DNA from: Chloroflexi bacterium 54-19
GTDB lineage: Bacteria; Chloroflexota; Chloroflexia; Chloroheliales; Chloroheliaceae
Length of the DNA: 36,664 bases
Direction of reading: 5' to 3'
Assembly (NCBI GenBank): GCA_001898225.1
Contig: MKTJ01000075.1
Coordinates: 8,576-45,239, forward strand
Below are positions 14,922 to 23,479 of the stretch, piece by piece; positions within the stretch are counted from its first letter, which is position 1; the number at the start of each line of letters is the position of its first letter. Both the position numbers and the translations under genes were made by a program. The notes beneath the pieces were generated by a model, which searched no databases, had not been told where the DNA came from, and saw only the letters and a program-made list of their open reading frames with translations.

Positions 14922-17441
14922 ATGCTGGCGAACCGGGTCGTCCTGGCTTTTTCGTTGGGGCTGGTCGTGGCGCTGGCCCTGGCTTACGGGTTCACCCTCT
15001 GGCGCTACCGGCGCAAATGGGCGGCCCTGGAAAAGGAGGGCGGCCTCGACCGCCGCTATTACCGGGACGTGGCGGCTTTTGGGCTCTTGCTGGCCCTGGT
15101 CGTTGGGTTTTTCTGGCGGGCCCTTTTCGATAAGGGCGTGACCATGCCCAACGGCGGGGGCGACCTGGTTTCATTCTTCTATCCCAACCACGTCTTTGCG
15201 AGCGAAGCCCTGCGCCAGGGTGAATTCCCTTTGTGGAACCCGACGCTCTTTGGCGGGATGCCCTTCGCCGCTGACATCCAGAGCGGCCTCTATTACCCTC
15301 TTAACTGGCTTTTCTGGCTGGCCGGGACTGTCACCTACGAAAAGCTCGAAATGCTGGCCGTCTTTCACTACTGGCTGGCGGCGGTTTTTTCCTATTTGCT
15401 GGCCCGCAGCCTGGGCCTGGGACGCTGGCCGGGAGTAGTGGCCGGGGTCTGTTACGCTTTTAGCGGGTTCGCGGTCTCCCACCTGGGTCACCTGCCCATG
15501 CTGGAAGCGGCCACCTGGCTGCCCCTGGTGCTGCTGGGGGTCAACAGGACGGTCCGGCGCTCAAGCTGGCGCTGGGCGGTTGGGGCGGGTCTTTTCCTCA
15601 GCCTGAGCTTTTTAGCCGGGCATTTCCAGCTTTTCGTCTATAACTTTTACGCCGCCCTGGTCTTCTGGCTGGCGGTGGCCTGGCGCACCCGGCCTCTGCC
15701 ACCAGTGGCTTTTACACCTCCCCTACCAAACAGCCTGCGCACCCGCATCGCTTCAATTTTGCGGAATTATTGGACCGGGCAGGTCTGGCGCGGGGCGCTG
15801 GCGGGACTGGTGGTCGTTGGGGCCTGCCTGGTCCAACTCTGGCCTTTCTACGAACTCGGCCAGTTATCGGTCCGCTCGGCCATCACCTACGATATTTCGA
15901 CCCAGTTTGGGGTCTGGCCCATTGGCCTGGCCGACCTGCTCCTGCCCAACCTTTTCAGCCCCAACCCGAAGGAATATTTCGGTTATTGGAGTAACACCGA
16001 TGTCCTCGGCTATATGGCCCTTTTTACTTATGCCCTGGCCGCCCTCGGTCTTTTCCTCCACCGCGAGAAACGCCCCGGTTTTTACCCGGTCTTTTTCATC
16101 AGCCTGGGTGTGGCCGGGTTAATCTTTTCTCTCTCCGGTTACACTATCTTCCAGGGCTGGTTCTACCAGTTCGTCCCTGCCCTCAACCTTACGCGGGGTT
16201 CGGGCCGTTTTCTCGACTGGTTCAACCTCGGTTTTGGATTGGCGGCGGCGTTCGGCTTGCAAGCCTTCCTGGATTATTTAGCCACCCATCGCCAACCCCG
16301 TTTTGAACAGGTCTTGCGCTGGGGCTGGCGGAGTTTCGCCCTTTTCGCGGTGACCCTGTTCCTGTTGCCGCTGCCCCTGCTTTATGGTCAGGTGGTGGCC
16401 TCGCCCGGTAGCATCAACGATTTGGTCGTGCGTGGTATCAACGGGCTGGTTATGGCGGTAATCGTCCTGGCCCTCGGTGCGACCCTGCTCCGGCTGTTTT
16501 ATCACCGCCAGCTAAGGCCGGACGTGGCGGCGGGTCTGGCGGTCGCGCTGCTGGTCTTTGACCTATTCTCGGCCCGGAGTGGTTTTAACCCGGTAGTGGG
16601 CGATGCCGCAAGCGGCTTTAACCATCCTGATACCGCCACCTTTTTGAAACAACAAGACCCCACCGGGCAATATCGCCTGGATGATAGCGTCGGGACTATC
16701 CAGCAAGCCTGGCAGGCCAACACAGCCCAGGTCTACGGCCTTCAAGATGTGCGCGGGGTCTTTAATCCCCTGCAACTGGCTTCCTACGAAACCTTCTGGA
16801 ACGCCGTCACCAGTTCGCAAAAGGATTTCCGGGCTGTTCCCGCCTATGACCTGTTCGGCGCGAAATACGTCCTGGCACGCTCCAAAGAAGACCCGACCGG
16901 GGCGCAATTCAAAATGGTCTACCAGGACAAACGGCCCGGCGTGAATATCAACGTCTGGGAGAACTCCCAGGCCCTGCCCAAAGGTTTCGTGGTCCATCAA
17001 AGTCAGGTCAAGCCAGTGGGGGATACCCTCCCGGCCCTGCTTGCCAGCGATTTCAAACCCGCCGAAACGGTCTATCTTGAAAATGGGCGCAACCTCAACG
17101 GCCCTACCCCTACCACCGCCGAACAACCGCGCCTGGTCGGCCAGTCGGATAACAAGCTCGAATTTGAAGCCGACCTCGCCAGCGAAGGTTACCTGGTGGT
17201 CAGCCAGGCCTTTTATCCCGGCTGGCAGGCTAAAGTGGACGGCAACTCTGTTTCCTACGAAAAGGCCGACTACACTTTCGGGGCGGTCTACCTGCCCGCC
17301 GGAAAGCACACCATCACTCTCGAATTTTCCCCGTTGTCCCAGACCCTGGGCGCTATCGTGAGCGGTCTGACCTGGCTGGCGGCTTTGCTGGCGTTGCTCT
17401 TGCCGCTGGTGGCGAAAATCCGCCGGTTGCGGGCGCGTTAG
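14922..17441 (+). CDS. YfhO-family polytopic membrane protein (putative glycosyltransferase)
   Basis: An 839-residue integral membrane protein with about a dozen hydrophobic segments between residues ~5 and ~560, a soluble region ~560-800 and a last membrane segment ~808-830. The first extracytoplasmic loop has the family pattern GDLVSFFYPNHVFASEAL then PLWNPTLFGGMPFAAD. The beta-rich C-terminal part has the FYPGWQAKVDG motif typical of these proteins. YfhO relatives are implicated in transferring sugars from lipid carriers to cell-wall polymers in Firmicutes; the acceptor here is unknown. Coupling to the deacetylase suggests a shared envelope-glycan role. Confidence 0.88.
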   Translation: MLANRVVLAFSLGLVVALALAYGFTLWRYRRKWAALEKEGGLDRRYYRDVAAFGLLLALVVGFFWRALFDKGVTMPNGGGDLVSFFYPNHVFASEALRQGEFPLWNPTLFGGMPFAADIQSGLYYPLNWLFWLAGTVTYEKLEMLAVFHYWLAAVFSYLLARSLGLGRWPGVVAGVCYAFSGFAVSHLGHLPMLEAATWLPLVLLGVNRTVRRSSWRWAVGAGLFLSLSFLAGHFQLFVYNFYAALVFWLAVAWRTRPLPPVAFTPPLPNSLRTRIASILRNYWTGQVWRGALAGLVVVGACLVQLWPFYELGQLSVRSAITYDISTQFGVWPIGLADLLLPNLFSPNPKEYFGYWSNTDVLGYMALFTYALAALGLFLHREKRPGFYPVFFISLGVAGLIFSLSGYTIFQGWFYQFVPALNLTRGSGRFLDWFNLGFGLAAAFGLQAFLDYLATHRQPRFEQVLRWGWRSFALFAVTLFLLPLPLLYGQVVASPGSINDLVVRGINGLVMAVIVLALGATLLRLFYHRQLRPDVAAGLAVALLVFDLFSARSGFNPVVGDAASGFNHPDTATFLKQQDPTGQYRLDDSVGTIQQAWQANTAQVYGLQDVRGVFNPLQLASYETFWNAVTSSQKDFRAVPAYDLFGAKYVLARSKEDPTGAQFKMVYQDKRPGVNINVWENSQALPKGFVVHQSQVKPVGDTLPALLASDFKPAETVYLENGRNLNGPTPTTAEQPRLVGQSDNKLEFEADLASEGYLVVSQAFYPGWQAKVDGNSVSYEKADYTFGAVYLPAGKHTITLEFSPLSQTLGAIVSGLTWLAALLALLLPLVAKIRRLRAR

Positions 17442-17490
17442 GACGGTTAGCGGGGATTTAGACCCGCCTTTCTTTTCTCAATTGAGGCTG

Positions 17491-17522
17491 TGAGCGCAAA
17501 GTCAAAAACGACTCTGCGCTCA
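17491..17522 (+). terminator. Stem-loop after the YfhO-like gene, possible terminator
   Basis: TGAGCGCA (17491-17498) pairs with TGCGCTCA (17515-17522), with an inner AGTC/GACT. Only a weak AT-rich tail (ATTTATTA) follows, so termination is likely but not certain. Confidence 0.55.
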
Positions 17523-17666
17523 ATTTATTAGAAATTCCCTAAAAATAAAACAAATCGGTCTCTTTTGCGTAGAGTAGTTGTTACTTTCAAAAAGCGCCCG
17601 GCTGCTCCGCTAATCTGCTCCTTCATGCGGCCCGGTAGCAAGGATTTATGGAATTGGAGGGGAACG

Positions 17667-18491
17667 GTGCAAAATCCCACGGAAAAAAGTGACCTGCTTG
17701 AAGAAACCGGCCAGCCTTCGCTGGAATGGTACGACGATTTGCCCCCGGCCAGTGAAAACCCGACCCGCGTGGAAAGTTTTAGCGCCTGGCTGTCACGAGT
17801 TCTCGTAAATGAACTCAACCAGACCTTGCAGGATGCCAATAAACTCCTGGCCGTACTCAATGAAATAGATAAACTGACCGCCTCGCGCCAGACTTTGAGC
17901 GGGGAAACGCTCCCGTCACCCCTGGCCGAAAAAATCGCCCAGGTTATAAAGGAAAATAAGCTGGACGAAACCATGCGCGACTTACCGGCCCGCTTGCAAA
18001 ACTCGACCTTCAAGACCACCCTTGAAGCAACCTTGCGCGATTACTGGTCTAACTTCAAGAACCGGGGTAACGCCATTAAAGAGGAGCTAAAAGTCAATTT
18101 CTCCCAACCCGGTTTCAGTTCGACCAAAATCAAGACCGAAGATTACATGCCGGAAGAACCGGTCCCGGCCCCGGTCTACCAGCCTAGCCAGGAACCGCTT
18201 GAGGTCAGCCCGGCAGATGTCCCGGCCCACGACCTGATGCTGGATGTCTTCGATGAAGGTAAGTCGGGCGAAGTCCTGGTGGTAGTCGAGCATCCCAGCC
18301 TCATGGCGACCTCTATCCGGGTGCTGGTCAATCACGACATTCTGACTATCACGGCAACCGATTTCAGCCAGGAAAGCTATCACAAAGAGGCCTTACTCCC
18401 CTACCCGGTGGACCCGGCCATTTTTAGCCAGGAATACCGCAACGGCGTGCTTGAAATTCGCCTTAGAAAATTGCCCCAGGCCGAGGGCTAA
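17667..18491 (+). CDS. Protein with C-terminal alpha-crystallin (Hsp20)-like domain
   Basis: A 274-residue protein. The N-terminal ~180 residues are helical and charged with a Pro-rich linker and match nothing I know. The C-terminal ~85 residues have the alpha-crystallin pattern: HDLMLDVFDEG, a strand LVVVEHPSL, IRVLVNHDILTITA, and the closing NGVLEIRLRK. I chose GTG 17667 because GGAGGGG lies just upstream; an in-frame TTG at 17565 would add 34 unfamiliar residues. The next gene encodes a CDC48-type unfoldase, so a chaperone or protein quality-control role is an inference from the domain and its neighbour. A GvpH-like assignment is possible, but no gas-vesicle genes are present. Confidence 0.8.
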   Translation: MQNPTEKSDLLEETGQPSLEWYDDLPPASENPTRVESFSAWLSRVLVNELNQTLQDANKLLAVLNEIDKLTASRQTLSGETLPSPLAEKIAQVIKENKLDETMRDLPARLQNSTFKTTLEATLRDYWSNFKNRGNAIKEELKVNFSQPGFSSTKIKTEDYMPEEPVPAPVYQPSQEPLEVSPADVPAHDLMLDVFDEGKSGEVLVVVEHPSLMATSIRVLVNHDILTITATDFSQESYHKEALLPYPVDPAIFSQEYRNGVLEIRLRKLPQAEG

Positions 18492-18594
18492 TCGAAACAA
18501 TTTCTTCCCGAAAACGGTCTAGCCGGGTGAGTCTTATTTTTAACCTGGCGCGCCCAAAGGGCATGCCAAAAAGGGTACGGTATTTCCGGTTTCA

Positions 18595-18622
18595 TTGGCA
18601 CTACGTGTGTAATGCTTATAAA
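18595..18622 (+). promoter_or_regulatory. Candidate promoter of the CDC48-type gene
   Basis: TTGGCA (18595-18600) and TATAAA (18617-18622) lie 16 bp apart. A start near 18629 would put the 39-nt palindrome at the very beginning of the transcript. Confidence 0.5.
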
Positions 18623-18636
18623 TACCACTAAAAATA

Positions 18637-18675
18637 GTAAATAATAATTTTTCCGGCGGAAAAATTATTATTTAC
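18637..18675. promoter_or_regulatory. Near-perfect 39-nt palindrome, operator or RNA hairpin
   Basis: The 19-nt arm 18637-18655 (GTAAATAATAATTTTTCCG) is followed by one G and its exact reverse complement (18657-18675). It lies just downstream of a candidate promoter. It could be a repressor operator, an RNA hairpin in the leader, or a terminator for the upstream gene read as a bidirectional stem. Confidence 0.7.
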
Positions 18676-18685
18676 CTCTATAATT

Positions 18686-18717
18686 CCCCTCCCTGGGAGG
18701 GGTCAGGGGTGGGGAGT
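18686..18717. repeat. GC-rich hairpin of dispersed-repeat type
   Basis: CCCCTCC (18686-18692) pairs with GGAGGGG (18696-18702), followed by TCAGGGGTGGGGAG. The sequence style resembles a common intergenic repeat in many bacteria. Copies cannot be counted from this window. Confidence 0.35.
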
Positions 18718-18765
18718 TCCTTTCAAGGAACGAAAAGGTCTTAAAACTAGATACGGGATGGTGTA

Positions 18766-21003
18766 ATGCAGGTTCAGGAGATGTTACTACTGCGGGTGGC
18801 GGAAGCAGCCCCGCGTGACGCCGGGCGTACCGTTATCCGGCTCGACCCCGCCGATTTACAGTCTCTCGGCGCGAACGTCGGTGATATTATCGAGCTTAAA
18901 GGCCCTGGCGGTGTGACCGCGGCCAAGGCTTTACCTTCTTTTTTAGAGGACCGGGGCAAACGCCAGGTCCAGATGGACGGTCTGTTGCGGGCCAATTGTG
19001 GGGCATCCCTGGAAAGTGAGGTGACGGCTCGCCTCTTGCCTACCATTCAGGCCCGCAACCTGACCATATCTCCCCTTGGCAGCGGCGCTAACTGGCAGCA
19101 GTTCAGCCTGACCCGCCACTCCCTTTATTTCAAACGGCTCTTTGAAGGGCTGGTCGTCCAGGAAGGCAATATCGTCCGGGTCAACCTCTTTGGCACCGGT
19201 TTCCAGGAATTCCTGGTCGAAGAAATTGTTCCCGCCGGACAGGCTGTCGTAGTCGGCCCGGTCACGACCGTCCGCATGAAAGACAACCGGCCCGACCCGG
19301 CCAAAGCCCGGCCCCGCCGCACCGGTACGGGCCTGACCTATGAAGACATCGGCGGCCTTTCGCGCGAACTCAGCCGTATCCGCGAGATGATTGAACTGCC
19401 CCTGAAGCACCCGGAAGTCTTCGAACGGTTGGGCATCGAGCCACCCAAGGGGGTTTTGCTCTATGGACCGCCCGGCACCGGCAAGACCATGCTGGCCCGC
19501 GCCGTGGCCGGGGAAGCCAACGCCCATTTTATCAGTGTCAACGGGCCTGAAATCGCCCACAGCCTCTACGGCCAGAGCGAAGCGCACCTGCGCAAGATTT
19601 TCCAGGAAGCCCAGTCTCGCGCTCCCAGTATTATCTTCCTTGACGAGATTGACGCTATTGCCCCCAAGCGCAGCGAGTCGTTCCATGAGATTGACCGCCG
19701 GATTGTGGCGCAACTGCTGGCTCTGATGGACGGGTTGCAGCCGCGAGGGCGGGTCGTCATTATCGGGGCGACCAACTTGCAGGATAGCCTCGACCAGGCG
19801 TTGCGCCGTCCGGGCCGTTTCGACCGCGAAATCAATATCAAGGTGCCGGACCGGACGGGTCGCCGTGAAATCCTGGACATTTACACGCGGGGTATGCCTC
19901 TTTCCCACGACTTCGACCTCGACCACCTGGCCGATATAACCCACGGGTTTGTCGGGGCCGACCTGGCCGCGCTTTGCCGGGAAGCCGCTTTAGCCTCGCT
20001 GCGCCGTCTTTTCCCCGACTTCGAGTTCGTGCAGGGGGCTTTTTCCTTCGACCAGTTGCTGAGCCTGCGGGTCGAAATGATTGATTTCCAGACCGCCCTG
20101 GCCGAAATCGAGCCGAGCGCCCTGCGGGAGGTCTATACCGAAATCCCTAAAGTGACCTGGGAGCAGGTTGGCGGCCTGGAACCGGTCCGGCAAGCCCTGG
20201 AAGAAGCTATCGAGTGGCCTTTAAAGTATGGCGACCTCTTGAAAAAGGCCGGGGCACGTGCCTCCAAGGGGGTTTTACTCTACGGCCCTCCCGGCACCGG
20301 CAAAACGCTGGTAGCCCAGGCCATCGCCAGCCAGGGAACTATCAATTTTATCTCGGTGCGCGGTCCCGAACTGCTCTCGAAGTGGGTCGGGGAGTCTGAA
20401 AAGGCGGTCCGCGAGATTTTCAAGAAGGCCCGTGCCGCCGCACCCTGTATTATCTTCCTGGATGAACTTGATTCGCTGGCCCCGTTGCGGGGGAATAACT
20501 CCGTTGACCCGGTGGGCGAACGGGTGGTAGCCCAACTGCTGACCGAAATGGATGGGGTGGCGGCTTCAACCGGGGTTGTCCTGATGGGCGCGACCAACCG
20601 GCCCGACATGCTCGACCCGGCGTTGCTCCGGCCTGGCCGGTTCGATACGAAAATCGAGCTGGGTCTGCCGGATGAAGCGACCCGCCTTAAAATCCTGGGA
20701 GTCCACACAGCCAGTAAACCGTTGGCCGAGCCCGAACGGCTGCACGTGTTGGCGGGAGAGATGGAGGGCTGGTCCGGGGCCGATATTGAGGTCTTTTGCA
20801 ACCGGGCGGCCCTCAACGCCCTGGGTCGGCTTATCCGCGCCACCAAGGACGGGCCGCTCCCGCCGCTCGTCATTACCAACCAGGATCTCGATGACGCCCT
20901 GGATTTTGTAGAAAGCCAGCGCTTCCTCGAACACCTCCAACCGGCACCTGACCTGGGTGGTATGGATGCTATGGAAAGTATGGACGAGGAAGTTGAGGAA
21001 TAA
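18766..21003 (+). CDS. CDC48/VCP-type double AAA+ ATPase
   Basis: An ATP-driven unfoldase/segregase of the CDC48/VAT family, 745 residues. The N-terminal CDC48-type substrate domain spans about 1-175 (double-psi barrel start, then the second part). The D1 ATPase has Walker A GPPGTGKT at 234-241 and Walker B IIFLDEIDAI near 286-295. D2 has Walker A GPPGTGKT at about 507-514 and Walker B IIFLDELDSL near 561-570. Both have the second region of homology with arginine fingers (RRPGRFD and LRPGRFD). The acidic C-terminus (MDEEVEE) recalls the tail of its relatives. The preceding alpha-crystallin-like gene may be a partner. The SD for ATG 18766 is weak. It is convergent with the CheR gene, with a 5-bp gap. 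Confidence 0.95.
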   Translation: MQVQEMLLLRVAEAAPRDAGRTVIRLDPADLQSLGANVGDIIELKGPGGVTAAKALPSFLEDRGKRQVQMDGLLRANCGASLESEVTARLLPTIQARNLTISPLGSGANWQQFSLTRHSLYFKRLFEGLVVQEGNIVRVNLFGTGFQEFLVEEIVPAGQAVVVGPVTTVRMKDNRPDPAKARPRRTGTGLTYEDIGGLSRELSRIREMIELPLKHPEVFERLGIEPPKGVLLYGPPGTGKTMLARAVAGEANAHFISVNGPEIAHSLYGQSEAHLRKIFQEAQSRAPSIIFLDEIDAIAPKRSESFHEIDRRIVAQLLALMDGLQPRGRVVIIGATNLQDSLDQALRRPGRFDREINIKVPDRTGRREILDIYTRGMPLSHDFDLDHLADITHGFVGADLAALCREAALASLRRLFPDFEFVQGAFSFDQLLSLRVEMIDFQTALAEIEPSALREVYTEIPKVTWEQVGGLEPVRQALEEAIEWPLKYGDLLKKAGARASKGVLLYGPPGTGKTLVAQAIASQGTINFISVRGPELLSKWVGESEKAVREIFKKARAAAPCIIFLDELDSLAPLRGNNSVDPVGERVVAQLLTEMDGVAASTGVVLMGATNRPDMLDPALLRPGRFDTKIELGLPDEATRLKILGVHTASKPLAEPERLHVLAGEMEGWSGADIEVFCNRAALNALGRLIRATKDGPLPPLVITNQDLDDALDFVESQRFLEHLQPAPDLGGMDAMESMDEEVEE

Positions 21004-21008
21004 AGGAG

Positions 21009-22790
21009 TTAGCGGAAGCCGCGCATATTGAGTTTGGCAATGTTTTGTTCGCAGGCTTGCCGTAGTAAACCTACCGAAAGGTCTTCGATGATTTCATCGG
21101 GGGCCTTTTTTCGTAGCACTTCCAGGGCCCGGCGGTATTCCCGCAAAGCCTCGCGGGGCTGGCGGTGGTCCCGGTAAATGTCGCCCAACCGGAGGTACGC
21201 AATAACGTTTTCCAGGTTAAGAAAAATGGTGGTTTTATATTCCTGGACTGCTATTTCAAGTTGGCCCTCTTTGTGATAAATCATCGCCAGCATCAAATGA
21301 GCGGGCTCTGATAGACGGTTTATAAGGATGGTTTGCTTGCAGAGTTGCAATGCCGCCTCGTAATCCCCCAGTTTTAATTTAAGCTCGGCCATCGCTGCCA
21401 GGACCTCGTCATCCTGGGGATTTGTTGCGATAGCCTGTGTCAAAATGTCCAGGGCTTCTTCGAATTCATTGGCGGACATTTTTTGCTTACCCTCGGCCAG
21501 GAAAGCTTTTCCGGCCAGTTTCTCAGGGCTGGTGGCCGGTTGCAAGGGCAGCGAATTGGCCCGCGGCACCGGGGCGGGCGGCGGAGGTGGCGTTTTTTGT
21601 TTGGTCTGGGCAGATTGAATTGCTGCCGTGCCGGGCTGGTCTTTGGCCTCGAACGAGAAAAGACCCTGGTCCGCAATATCCCGGAGGTGTTGGGCCCGGT
21701 GAGCCTTACGGGCATCGGTAATTTCGGTAGGAGTATTGATAGGGCCGGTCAGAGCCTTATGCCGGGACTGGCGCGAAAGGTCTTCGTTGGGAAAAGGCTT
21801 CTGGTAGTAAAAAGTATCGTGCGAATTGATAAGTTTGAAGCGGTCCGAGACCTGCCAGAGCGTTTCGCTATACCCGATAAACAGAAAACCCCCGTAATCC
21901 AGGGCGCTGTAAATATTCTCGATTACTTTGCGGGTGGTAGCAGCCGCAAAATAAATGGTCACATTCTCGCAGAGAACCAGGTCGAGTTGGGATAAACGGC
22001 TAGGAAATTCAGGTGTAATGAGGTTTAGAAAGTCGAACTTGATATAGCGGCGGATTTCGGGCCGGACCTCAAAGGACGGACTCAGGCGACCCCGGCTGAC
22101 CGCGACTTTGCCAGGAACATAGATGGCCGAGGGGTCGAGTGGTGCGGTATGGACTGCCCCCGAACTGATAGGCTCGAAATATTTGGCGATTTGCTCCGGG
22201 GACAAACCCCGCATTTCTTCGTTGCGGTAGCGTCCCTGCCGGGCGATATTCAGGACGCGGCCACTGATGTCGGTGGCATAAATTTCAATGCTCCATTCTT
22301 CCAGGTACTCGCCTTCCTGGCGCAGGGTTTCCGCCAGGCAAATTGCCAGCGAATAGGGCTCTTGCCCGGTCGAACAACCCGCCGACCAGAAACGCAACCG
22401 TTTATCGGTGATGTGCCGCCGGATAAGCCGGGGTAAGACCTCTTCGCGGAGGGTCTGGAAATGCTCCCGGTTGCGGAAGAAAGAGGTTTCGTTGATAGCG
22501 ACCCCCTCAATGAGTTTTAGCAACTCGGTACGGGCCGCCGCTAGAATTTTATCCTGGGGATTGTTGGGGTCGGGAGAGGTGTCCGTAGAGGGCGCCAGGA
22601 CGATTAAGTTGTAGTAGGACTGGAAATCGCTGATTTTAAGGGCAGCCATTCGGTCGGCCAGGGCGTTTCGCAGGACCATTCGTTTGGTTTCGTCGAAAAC
22701 CATACCGCTTTTTTGAAAGAGTAAGTCTCGGAATAATTCAAAATACTGGTTTGGAAAATCAGAGGATGCGTCCGTCCCTGGTGGGTTCAT
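21009..22790 (-). CDS. CheR-type methyltransferase with C-terminal TPRs
   Basis: Methylates glutamates on chemoreceptors using S-adenosylmethionine in the classical system. The 593 residues comprise a CheR N-terminal helical part (~15-110, with the ETSFFRN motif at 101-107), the SAM-binding domain (SAGCSTGQEPYSLAI at 136-150), a Pro-rich linker (~385-425) and about four TPR repeats (~435-590). TPR-fused CheR proteins are common in non-flagellar chemosensory systems. It is the last gene of the signalling cluster. There is no CheB demethylase and no receptor in the window. SD AGGAAAG lies 9 nt before ATG 22790. Confidence 0.94.
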   Translation of the reverse strand: MNPPGTDASSDFPNQYFELFRDLLFQKSGMVFDETKRMVLRNALADRMAALKISDFQSYYNLIVLAPSTDTSPDPNNPQDKILAAARTELLKLIEGVAINETSFFRNREHFQTLREEVLPRLIRRHITDKRLRFWSAGCSTGQEPYSLAICLAETLRQEGEYLEEWSIEIYATDISGRVLNIARQGRYRNEEMRGLSPEQIAKYFEPISSGAVHTAPLDPSAIYVPGKVAVSRGRLSPSFEVRPEIRRYIKFDFLNLITPEFPSRLSQLDLVLCENVTIYFAAATTRKVIENIYSALDYGGFLFIGYSETLWQVSDRFKLINSHDTFYYQKPFPNEDLSRQSRHKALTGPINTPTEITDARKAHRAQHLRDIADQGLFSFEAKDQPGTAAIQSAQTKQKTPPPPPAPVPRANSLPLQPATSPEKLAGKAFLAEGKQKMSANEFEEALDILTQAIATNPQDDEVLAAMAELKLKLGDYEAALQLCKQTILINRLSEPAHLMLAMIYHKEGQLEIAVQEYKTTIFLNLENVIAYLRLGDIYRDHRQPREALREYRRALEVLRKKAPDEIIEDLSVGLLRQACEQNIAKLNMRGFR

Positions 22791-22917
22791 TGGCCGATTC
22801 TTTCCTGGTTTTAAAGAAAATGGTCAATCAGGTTTTAATACTTTGTTGAAAACCTCTACCTGTTATTTGCAGGTTTTATAGAAATGAAATCGAATTTGTG
22901 GTTGCCAGGTGTCCTGG

Positions 22918-23352
22918 TTAATTCATAATAGGGGCTGACGGTTTCGAGCCGGAGTTGCCGGTGCCGTCTTCATCGAGCCCACGTAGCCGGAAAACCAGCT
23001 TCACCCGGTAGGGCAGGTCCAGCAGGTCGAATTCTTTAACCAGGTAATCGTCCGCGCCGACTCTGAACCCGGCCAGTTTTTCCTTGATATTGCCGCGTGA
23101 GCTTAACATAACAATAGGTAAGGATTGGGTTTCTTTTTTCTCGCGAAGTCTTTTGCAAACCTCAAAGCCGTCAATACCGGGCATATAGACATCCAGTATC
23201 ATCAAATCAGGAAGTTCACGGTCAACCTGTTCCAGGGCTTCTTCACCACTGTAAGCCAGTTGGACCTCGTAGTTATTAGCTTCTAATTTGGCTTTGACTG
23301 CTTCTGCTACTAAAGCGCTATCGTCAACTACCAAGATTTTCCGCTTGGACAT
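22918..23352 (-). CDS. CheY-like single-domain response regulator
   Basis: A 144-residue receiver domain without an output domain. The acidic pocket D10/D11, phospho-acceptor D54 (MILDVYMPGIDG), S84/S85 and K106 (DDYLVKEFD) are all present. The C-terminal ~20 residues are a flexible tail. It is probably phosphorylated by the adjacent CheA. AGGAG lies 6 nt before the ATG. A separate promoter may precede it in the 127-bp gap. Confidence 0.95.
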   Translation of the reverse strand: MSKRKILVVDDSALVAEAVKAKLEANNYEVQLAYSGEEALEQVDRELPDLMILDVYMPGIDGFEVCKRLREKKETQSLPIVMLSSRGNIKEKLAGFRVGADDYLVKEFDLLDLPYRVKLVFRLRGLDEDGTGNSGSKPSAPIMN

Positions 23353-23430
23353 CCTATTCTCCTAAACCTGTGGTTCTCAGACTAACTATTAAAAATTGAA
23401 ATTTTTTATGAATTTAATCCAAGGCATTTT

Positions 23431-23439
23431 ATTATAACA
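23431..23439 (-). promoter_or_regulatory. Candidate internal promoter for the cheY-like gene
   Basis: On the minus strand TGTTATAAT (extended -10) spans 23439-23431 in the AT-rich gap between the cheA and cheY genes. No clear -35 is seen. It would allow CheY to be made independently of CheA. Confidence 0.5.
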
Positions 23440-23479
23440 TACTCTACCTTACCGGCTTGACCTTAAATGATATTTTTTA

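Noticed and set aside
17565..17666. N-terminal extension of the alpha-crystallin-like protein from a TTG
   Set aside because: No SD at the TTG, and a good SD (GGAGGGG) precedes the in-frame GTG at 17667.
17667..18491. Gas-vesicle protein GvpH
   Set aside because: Only the alpha-crystallin-like domain is shared; no gvpA or other gvp gene is in the window.
18943..19944. Minus-strand ORF of 333 codons inside the CDC48-type gene
   Set aside because: Antisense shadow of conserved AAA+ coding sequence.
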